A stretch of DNA of 64,000 bases from contig CANXME010000801.1 of the NCBI GenBank assembly GCA_948144175.1, positions 1-64,000 of the forward strand. Direction: 5' to 3'. Source of the DNA: Closterium sp. NIES-65. Its lineage: Eukaryota; Streptophyta; Zygnematophyceae; Desmidiales; Closteriaceae. Below, piece after piece: positions 53,870 to 61,599 of the stretch (its first letter is position 1; every line of letters begins with the position of its first letter). Position numbers and translations under genes: made by a program. The notes below the pieces were generated by a model. That model did not search any database. It worked only from the letters and a program-made list of their open reading frames with translations, and was not told where the DNA came from.

Positions 53870-54642
53870 GTCCAAGTCCACGTCCACGTCCAAGTCCACG
53901 TCCATGTCCACGTCCATGTCCACGTCCACGTCCACGTCCCTGTCCACGTCCATGTCCACGTCCACGTCCATGTCCACGTCCACGTCCATGTCCACGTCCA
54001 TGTCCACGTCCATGTCCACGTCCACGTCCACGTCCATGTCCACGTCCACGTCCATGTCCACGTCCACGTCCACGTCCACGTCCATGTCCACGTCCACGTC
54101 CACGTCTACGTCCATGTCCACGTCCATGTCCACGTCCACGTCCAAGTCCACGTCCATGTCCACGTCCACGTCTACGTCCATGTCCACGTCCATGTCCACG
54201 TCCAGGTTCAAGTCCACGTCCATGTCCACGTCCACGTCTACGTCCACGTCCACGTCCACGTCCATGTCCACGTCCACGTCCACGTCCACGTCCACCTCCA
54301 TATCCATGACCACGTCCATGTCCACGTCCACGTCCATGTCCATGTCCACGTCCACGTCCACGTCCACGTCCATTTCTACGTCCACGTCCACGTCCACGTC
54401 TACGTCCACGTCTATGTCCACGTCCACGTCCACGTCCATTTCTACGTCCACGTCCACGTCCACGTCCATGTCCAAGTCCATGTCCACGTCCACGTCCACG
54501 TCCACGTCCATTTCTACGTCCACGTCCACGTCCACGTCCATGTCCACGTCCATGTCCACGTCCACGTCCACGTCCACGTCCACGTCTACGTCCACGTCCA
54601 TGTCCACGTCCACGTCCACGTCCATTTCTACGTCCACGTCCA
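53870..54642 (+). repeat. Array 2 higher-order block of 0.8 kb, copy 1
   Basis: The markers ccaggttcaagtcc (about 54,202), ctccatatccatgacc (about 54,296) and ccatgtccaagtccatgtcc (about 54,465) recur 793-805 bp downstream. Both copies end at the same palindrome, GTCCATGGAC, where array orientation switches. Confidence 0.8.
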
Positions 54643-54672
54643 TGGACGACGTGGACGTGGACGTAGACGTGA
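54638..54672 (-). repeat. 30-bp inverted island in array 2
   Basis: At the palindrome GTCCATGGAC (54,638-54,647, centre 54,642/54,643) the hexamer flips to GTGGACGTGGACGTAGACGT. It flips back at about 54,672 with gaacgtccatttc. About five units are inverted. An off-register GACGAC occurs directly after the palindrome. Confidence 0.85.
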
Positions 54673-55447
54673 ACGTCCATTTCTACGTCCACGTCCATTT
54701 CTACGTCCACGTCCACGTCCACGTCCACGTCCACGTCCATGTCCACGTCCATGTCCACGTCCACGTCCATGTCCACGTCCACGTCCATGTCCACGTCCAT
54801 GTCCACGTCCATGTCCACGTCCACGTCCACGTCCATGTCCACGTCCACGTCCATGTCCACGTCCACGTCCACGTCCACGTCCATGTCCACGTCCACGTCC
54901 ACGTCTACGTCCATGTCCACGTCCATGTCCACGTTCACGTCCAAGTCCACGTCCATGTCCACGTCCACGTCTACGTCCATGTCCACGTCCATGTCCACGT
55001 CCAGGTTCAAGTCCACGTCCATGTCCACGTCCACGTCTACGTCCACGTCCACGTCCACGTCCATGTCCACGTCCACGTCCACGTCCACCTCCATATCCAT
55101 GACCACGTCCATGTCCACGTCCACGTCCATGTCCATGTCCACGTCCACGTCCACGTCCACCTCCATTTCTACGTCCACGTCCACGTCCACGTCTACGTCC
55201 ACGTCCATGTCCACGTCCACGTCCACGTCCATTTCTACGTCCACGTCCACGTCCACGTCCATGTCCAAGTCCATGTCCACGTCCACGTCCACGTCCACGT
55301 CCATTTCTACGTCCACGTCCACGTCCACGTCCATGTCCACGTCCATGTCCACGTCCACGTCCACGTCCACGTCCACGTCCACGTCCACGTCTACGTCCAC
55401 GTCCATGTCCACGTCCACGTCCACGTCCATTTCTACGTCCACGTCCA
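54673..55447 (+). repeat. Array 2 higher-order block of 0.8 kb, copy 2
   Basis: This copy repeats 53,870-54,642 with a few changes, such as ttcacgtccaagtcc at about 54,935 and tccacctccatttc at about 55,155. It ends in the same sequence, tccatttctacgtccacg, followed by the GTCCATGGAC palindrome and the off-register gacgac. Confidence 0.8.
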
Positions 55448-55842
55448 TGGACGACGTGGACGTGGACGACGTGGACATGGACGTGGACGTGGACTGACGT
55501 GGACATGGACGTGGACGTGGACGTGGACGTGGACGTGGACGTGGACGTGGACATGGACGTGGACGTGGACGTGGACATGGACGTGGACTGACGTGGACGT
55601 GGACATGTACGTGGACTGACGTGGACATGGACGTGGACATGGACGTGGACGTGGACTAGGACGACGAGGTGAACATGGACGTGGACATGGACGTGGACGT
55701 GGACGTGGACATGGACGTGGACATGGACGTGGACATGGACGTGGACATGGACGTGGACGTGGACGTGGACATGGACGTGGACGTGGACGTGGACTTGGAC
55801 GTGGACATGGACGTGGACATGGACATGGACATGGACGTGGAC
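55448..55842 (-). repeat. Inverted end of array 2
   Basis: From the palindrome at 55,443-55,452 to the end of the array the plus strand reads GACGTGGACATG units. The two-base insertion ggactgacgtgg occurs three times (about 55,493, 55,586 and 55,615), each time breaking the hexamer register. A single gtggactaggacgacgagg (about 55,651-55,669) resembles the reverse complement of the ctagtcc and cctcctcctcg landmarks of the plus-oriented blocks. Confidence 0.93.
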
Positions 55843-55860
55843 TTGTGTCCGGACGCATGC
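55839..55860. other. Junction between the 6-bp and 18-bp arrays
   Basis: The sequence runs gtggacgtggac then ttgtgtccggacgcatgc. The bases GGAC at 55,839-55,842 fit both arrays. Relative to the 18-bp consensus, the first unit lacks exactly the six bases GCATGC between GGAC and TTGTGTCC. There is no other sequence at the joint. Confidence 0.85.
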
Positions 55861-56859
55861 TTGTGTCTAGACGCATGCTTGAGTCCGGTCGCATGCTTGT
55901 GTCCAGACGCATGCTTGTGTCCGGACGCATGCTTGTGTCCGGACGCATGCTTGTGTCCGGACGCATGCTTGTGTCCGGTCGCATGCTTTTGTCCGGACGC
56001 ATGCTTGTGTCCGTACGCATGCTTGTGCCCGGTCGCATGCTTGTGTCCGGTCGCATGCCTGTGTCCGGACGCATGCTTGTGTTCGGACGCATGCTTGTGT
56101 CCGGACGCATGCTTGTGTCCGGACGCATGCTTGTGTCCGGACGCATGCTTGAGTCCGGTCGCATGCTTGTGTCGGGACGCATGCTTGTGTCCGGACGCAT
56201 GCTTGTGTCTGGACGCATGCTTGTGTCCGTACGCATGCTTGTGTTTGGACGCATGCTTGTGCCCGGTCGATGCTTGTGTCCGGACGCATGCTTGTGTCCG
56301 GTCGCATGCTTGTGTCCAGACGCATGCTTGTGTCCGGACGCATGCTTGTGTCCGGAGGCATGCTTGAGTCCAGTCGCATGCTTGTGTCCAAACGCATGCT
56401 TGTGTCCGGTCGCATGCTTTTGTCCGACCGCATGCTTGAGTCCGGTCGCATGCTTGTGTCCGGACGCATGCTTGTGTCCGGACGCATGCTTGTGTCCGGT
56501 CGCATGCTTGTGTCCGGACGCATGCTTGAGTCCGGTCGCATGCTTGTGTCCGGACGCATGCTTGTGTCTGGACGCATGCTTGAGTCCGGTCGCATGCTCG
56601 TGTCCGGACGCATGCTCGTGTCCGGACGCATGCTTGTGTCCGGATGCATGCTTGTGTCCGGACGCATGCTTGAGTCCGGTCGCATGCTTGTGTCCGGACG
56701 CATGCTTGTGTCCGGACGCATGCTTGAGTCCGGTCGCATGCTTGTGTCCGGACGCATGCTTGTGTCCGGACGCATGCTTGAGTCCGGTCGCATGCTTGTG
56801 TCCAGACGCATGCTTGTGTCCGGACGCATGCTTGTGTCCGGACGCATGCTTGAGTCCGG

Positions 56860-57255
56860 TCGCATGCTTGTGTCCGGACGCAAGCATGTGTCCGGACGCA
56901 TGCTTGTGTCCGAACGCATGCTTGTGTCCGTACGCATGCTTGTGTTTGGACGCATGCTTGTGCCCGGTCGCATGCTTGTGTCCGGACGCATGCTTGTGTC
57001 CGGTCGCATGCTTTTGTCCAGACGCATGCTTGTGTCCGGACGCATGCTTGTGTCCGGACGCATGCTTGAGTCCAGTCGCATGCTTGTGTCCAGACGCATG
57101 CTTGTGTCCGGTCGCATGCTTTTGTCCGACCGCATGCTTGAGTCTGGTCGCATGCTTCTGTCCGGACGCATGCTTGTGTCCGGACGCATGCTTGTGTCCG
57201 GACGCATGCTTGAGTCCGGTCGCATGCTTGTGTCCGGACGCATGCTTGTGTCCGG
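56860..57255 (+). repeat. Array 3 higher-order repeat of 396 bp, copy 1
   Basis: Twenty-two units form a block with the variant series tccgaacg (56,909), tccgtacg, tttggacg, tgcccggtcg, then tttgtccgaccg (about 57,121) and gagtctggtcg. Every marker recurs exactly 396 bp downstream. An odd unit at about 56,878-56,890 (gcaagcatgtg) distinguishes this copy. Confidence 0.8.
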
Positions 57256-57651
57256 TCGCATGCTTGTGTCCGGACGCATGCTTGTGTCCGGACGCATGCT
57301 TGTGTCCGAACGCATGCTTGTGTCCGTACGCATGCTTGTGTTTGGACGCATGCTTGTGCCCGGTCGCATGCTTGTGTCCGGACGCATGCTTGTGTCCGGT
57401 CGCATGCTTTTGTCCAGACGCATGCTTGTGTCCGGACGCATGCTTGTGTCCGGACGCATGCTTGAGTCCAGTCGCATGCTTGTGTCCAGACGCATGCTTG
57501 TGTCCGGTCGCATGCTTTTGTCCGACCGCATGCTTGAGTCTGGTCGCATGCTTGTGTCCGGACGCATGCTTGTGTCCGGACGCATGCTTGTGTCCGGACG
57601 CATGCTTGAGTCCGGTCGCATGCTTGTGTCCGGACGCATGCTTGTGTCCGG
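57256..57651 (+). repeat. Array 3 higher-order repeat of 396 bp, copy 2
   Basis: This matches the preceding 22-unit block marker for marker (tccgaacg at 57,305; tccgaccg at 57,521; gagtctggtcg). It differs by only a few substitutions, such as ttctgtcc in copy 1 and ttgtgtcc here. Confidence 0.8.
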
Positions 57652-58099
57652 TCGCATGCTTGTGTCCGGACGCATGCTTGTGTCCGGACGCATGCTTGTG
57701 TCCGGACGCATGCTTGTGTCCGGACGCATGCTTGTGTCCGGACGCATGCTTGAGTCCGGACGCATGCTTGTGTCCGGAAGCATGCTTGAGTACGGTCGCA
57801 TGCTCGTGTCCGGACGCATGCTTGTGTCCGGACGCATGCTTTTGTCCGGACGCATGCTTGTGTCCGGACGCATGCTTGTGTCCGGACGCATGCTTGTGTC
57901 CGGACGCATGCTTGTGTCTGGACGCATGCTTGTGTCCGGACGCATGCTTGTGTCCGGTCGCATGCTTGAGTTCGGTCGCATGCTTGTGTCCGGACGCATG
58001 CTTGTGTCCGGACGCATGCTTGTGTCCGGACGCATGCTTGTGTCCGGACGCATGCTTGTGTCCGGACGCATGCTTGTGTCCAGACGCATGCTTGTGCCC

Positions 58100-58706
58100 G
58101 GTCGCATGCTTGTGCCCGGTCGCATGCTTGTGTCCGGACGCATGCTTGTGTCCGGACGCATGCTTGTGTCCGGACGCATGCTTGTGTCCGGACGCATGCT
58201 TGTGTCCGGACGCATGCTTGTGTCCGGACGCATGCTTGAGTCCGGTCGCATGCTTGTGTCCGGACGCATGCTTGTGTCCGGTCGCATGCTAGTGTCCGGA
58301 CGCATGCTTGTGTCCGGACGCATGCTTGTGTCCGGACGCATGCTTGTGTCCGGACGCATGCTTGTGTCCGGACGCATGCTTGTGTCCGGACGCATGCTTG
58401 AGTCCGGACGCATGCTTGTGTCCGGACGCATGCTTGTGTCCGGACGCATGCTTGTGTCCGGACGCATGCTTGTGTCCGGACGCATGCTTGTGTCCGGACG
58501 CATGTTTGTGTCCGGACGCATGCTTGTGTCCGGACGCATGCTTGTGTCTGGACGCATGCTTGAGTCCAGACGCATGCTTGTGTCCGGACGCATGCTTGTG
58601 TCCGGACGCATGCTTGTGTCCGGACGCATGCTTGTGTCCGGACGCATGCTTGAGTCCGGTCGCATGCTTGTGTCCGGACGCATGCTTGTGTCCGGTCGCA
58701 TGCTAG
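58100..58706 (+). repeat. Array 3 doublet with 414-bp spacing
   Basis: The rare word gcatgctagtgtcc, which creates a plus-strand stop, occurs at about 58,285 and 58,699, a spacing of 414 bp or 23 units. The preceding units (gagtccggtcg, then gtgtccggacg, then gtgtccggtcg) match in both places. Confidence 0.65.
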
Positions 58707-58899
58707 TGTCCGGACGCATGCTTGTGTCCGGACGCATGCTTGTGTCCGGACGCATGCTTGTGTCCGGACGCATGCTTGTGTCCGGTCGCATGCTTGTGTC
58801 CGGACGCATGCTTGTGTCCGGACGCATGCTTGTGTCCGGACGCATGCTTGTGCCCGGTCGCATGCTTGTGTCCGGACGCATGCTTGTGTCCGGACGCAT

Positions 58900-61599
58900 G
58901 CTTGTGTCCGGACGCATGCTTGTGTCCGGACGCATGCTTGTGTCCGGACGCATGCTTGTGTCCGGACGCATGCTTGTGTCCGGACGCATGCTTGTGTCCG
59001 GACGCATGCTTAAGTCCGGTCGCATGCTTGTGTCCGGACGCATGCTTGAGTCCGGACGCATGCTTGTGTCCGGAAGCATGCTTGAGTACGGTCGCATGCT
59101 CGTGTCCGGACGCATGCTTGTGTCCGGACGCATGCTTTTGTCCGGACGCATGCTTGTGTCCGGACGCATGCTTGTGTCCGGACGCATGCTTGTGTCCGGA
59201 CGCATGCTTGTGTCTGGACACATGCTTGTGTCCGGACGCATGCTTGTGTCCGGACGCATGCTTGAGTTCGGTCGCATGCTTGTGTCCGGACGCATGCTTG
59301 TGTCCGGACGCATGCTTGTGTCCGGACGCATGCTTGTGCCCGGTCGCATGCTTGTGTCCGGATGCATGCTTGTGTCCGAACGCATGCTTGTGTCCGGACG
59401 CATGCTTGTGTCCGGACGCATGCTTGTGTCCGGACGCATGCTTGTGTCTGGACGCATGCTTGAGTCCGGTGGCATGCTTGTGTCCGGACGCATGCTTGTG
59501 TCCGGTCGCATGCTTGTGTCCGGACGCATGCTTGTGTCCGGACGCATGCTTGTGTCCGGACGCATGCTTGTGTCCAGACGCATGCTTGTGTCCGGATGCA
59601 TTCTTGTGTCCACACGCATGCTTGTGTCCGGACGCATGCTTGAGTCCGGTCGCATGCTTGTGTGCGGACGCATGCTTGTGTCCGGACGCATGCTTGTGTC
59701 CGGACGCATGCTTGTGTCCGGACGCATGCTTGTGTCCGGACGCATGTTTGTGTCCGGACGCATGCTTGTGTCTGGACGCATGCTTGTGTCTGGACGCATG
59801 CTTGAGTCCGGTCGCATGCTTGTGTCCGGACGCATGCTTGTGTCCGGACGCATGCTTGTGTCCGGACGCATGCTTGTGTCCGGACGCATGCCTTTGTCCG
59901 GTCGCATGCTTGTGTCCGGACGCATGCTTGTGTCCGTATGCATGCTTGTGTCCGGTCGCATGCTTGTGTCCGGTCGCATGCCTGTGTCCGGACGCATGCT
60001 TGTGTTTGGACGCATGCTTGTGTCCGGACGCATGCTTGTGTCCGGACGCATGCTTGTGTCCGGACGCATGCTTGTGTCCGGACGCATGCTTGAGTCCGGT
60101 CGCATGCTTGTGTCCGGACGCATGCTTGTGTCCGGACGCATGCTTGTGTCCGGACGCATGCTTGTGTCCGTACGCATGCTTGTGTTTGGACGCATGCTTG
60201 TGCCCGGTCGCATGCTTGTGTCCGGACGCATGCTTGTGTCCGGTCGCATGCTTGTGTCCAGACGCATGCTTGTGTCCGGACGCATGCTTGTGTCCAGACG
60301 CATGCTTGAGTCCAGTCGCATGCTTGTGTCCAGACGCATGCTTGTGTCCGGTCGCATGCTTTTGTCCGACCGCATGCTTGAGTCCGGTCGCATGCTTGTG
60401 TCCGGACGCATGCTTGTGTCCGGACACATGCTTGTGTCCGGTCGCATGCTTGTGTCCGGACGCATGCTTGAGTCCGGTCGCATGCTTGTGTGCGGACGCA
60501 TGCTTGTGTCTGGACGCATGCTTGAGTCCGGTCGCATGCTCATGTCCGGACGCATGCTCGTGTCCGGACGCATGCTTGTGTCCGGATGCATGCTTGTGTC
60601 CGGACGCATGCTTGAGTCCGGTCGCATGCTTGTGTCCGGACGCATGCTTGTGTCCGGACGCATGCTTGAGTCCGGTCGCATGCTTGTGTCCGGACGCATG
60701 CTTGTGTCCGGACGCATGCTTGAGTCCGGTCGCATGCTTGAGTCCGGTCGCATGCTTGCGTCCGGACGCATGCTTGTGTCCGAACGCATGCTTGTGTCCG
60801 GACGCATGCTTGTGTCCGGACGCATGCTTGAGTCCGGTCGCATGCTTGTGTCCGAACGCATGCTTGTGTCCGGACGCATGCTTGTGTACGGACGCATGCT
60901 TGTGTCTAGACACATGCTTGTGTCCGGACGCATGCTTGAGTCCGGTCGCATGCTTGTGTCCGGACGCATGCTTGAGTCCGGACGCATGCTTGTGTCCGGA
61001 AGCATGCTTGAGTCCGGTCGCATGCTTGTGTCCGGACGCATGCTTGTGTCCGGACGCATGCTTGTGTCCGGACGCATGCTTGAGTACGGTCGCATGCTCG
61101 TGTCCGGACGCATGCTTGTGTACGGACGCATGCTTTTGTCCGGACGCATGCTTGTGTCCGTACGCATGCTTGTGTCCGGACGCATGCTTGTGTCCGGACG
61201 CATGCTTGTGTCCGGACGCATGCTTGTGTCCGGACGCATGCTTGAGTCCGGTCGCATGCTTGTGTCCGGACGCATGCTTGCGTCCGGACGCATGCTTGTG
61301 TCCGGACGCACGCTTGTGCCCGGTCGCATGCTTGTGTCCGGACGCATGCTTGTGTCCGGACGCATGCTTGTGTCTGGACGCATGCTTGTGTCCGGACGCA
61401 TGCTTGTGTCCGGACGCATGCTTGAGTTCGGTCGCATGCTTGTGTCCGGACGCATGCTTGTGTCCGGACGCATGCTTGTGTCCGGACGCATGCTTGTGCC
61501 CGGTCGCATGCTTGTGTCCGGACGCATGCTTGTGCCCGGTCGCATGCTTGTGTCCGGACGCATGCTTGTGTCCGGACGCATGCTTGTGTCCGGACGCAT
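58900..61599 (+). repeat. Array 3 higher-order repeat of about 2.7 kb, copy 1
   Basis: Markers are cttaagtccggtcg (59,009), ccggaagcatgcttgag (about 59,070), cattcttgtgtccacacg (about 59,598) and tttgtccgaccg (60,361). Downstream counterparts lie 2,700, 2,700, 2,682 and 2,664 bp away (150, 150, 149 and 148 units). Single units have therefore been lost one at a time, always whole. Confidence 0.75.

Larger units (their letters stand above)
35263..55842 (+). repeat. Array 2: 6-bp satellite (TCCACG), about 3,400 units
   Basis: The repeat is TCCACG on the plus strand and CGTGGA on the minus strand, with an ACGT and a CpG every six bases. Frequent variants are tccatg, tctacg, tccagg, tcaacg, tccacc, tcctcg, tcctcc, tccgcg and the pair tccatttctacg. 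The frames encode Ser-Thr, Pro-Arg and His-Val on the plus strand, and Val-Asp, Trp-Thr and Gly-Arg on the minus strand. Stop codons are almost absent, which is why frames of up to about 2,780 codons exist on both strands at once. I see no codon structure, start context or non-repetitive domain that would make any of them a gene. The last 395 bp run in the opposite orientation. Because it is 100% low complexity it could be called a very long microsatellite or a hexameric satellite. Confidence 0.97.

Noticed and set aside
44386..55640. Minus-strand acidic Asp-Val/Met-Asp frames of about 1,200 and 2,200 codons
   Set aside because: These are the complement of the same hexamer. There is no non-repetitive start, signal sequence or domain, and they coexist with equally long frames on the other strand.
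35263..55842. G-box or E-box clusters (CACGTG) as a regulatory region
   Set aside because: CACGTG appears only as an incidental variant (ccacgtgcacg) of the hexamer at scattered places. The canonical array contains CACGTC, and no gene is nearby.
55845..58292. A plus-strand cysteine-rich frame repeating Cys-Leu-Cys-Pro-Asp-Ala, resembling a metallothionein or keratin-associated protein
   Set aside because: It is a direct reading of the 18-bp unit and is ended by a variant unit (gctagtg) with no coding context. The resemblance is only compositional.
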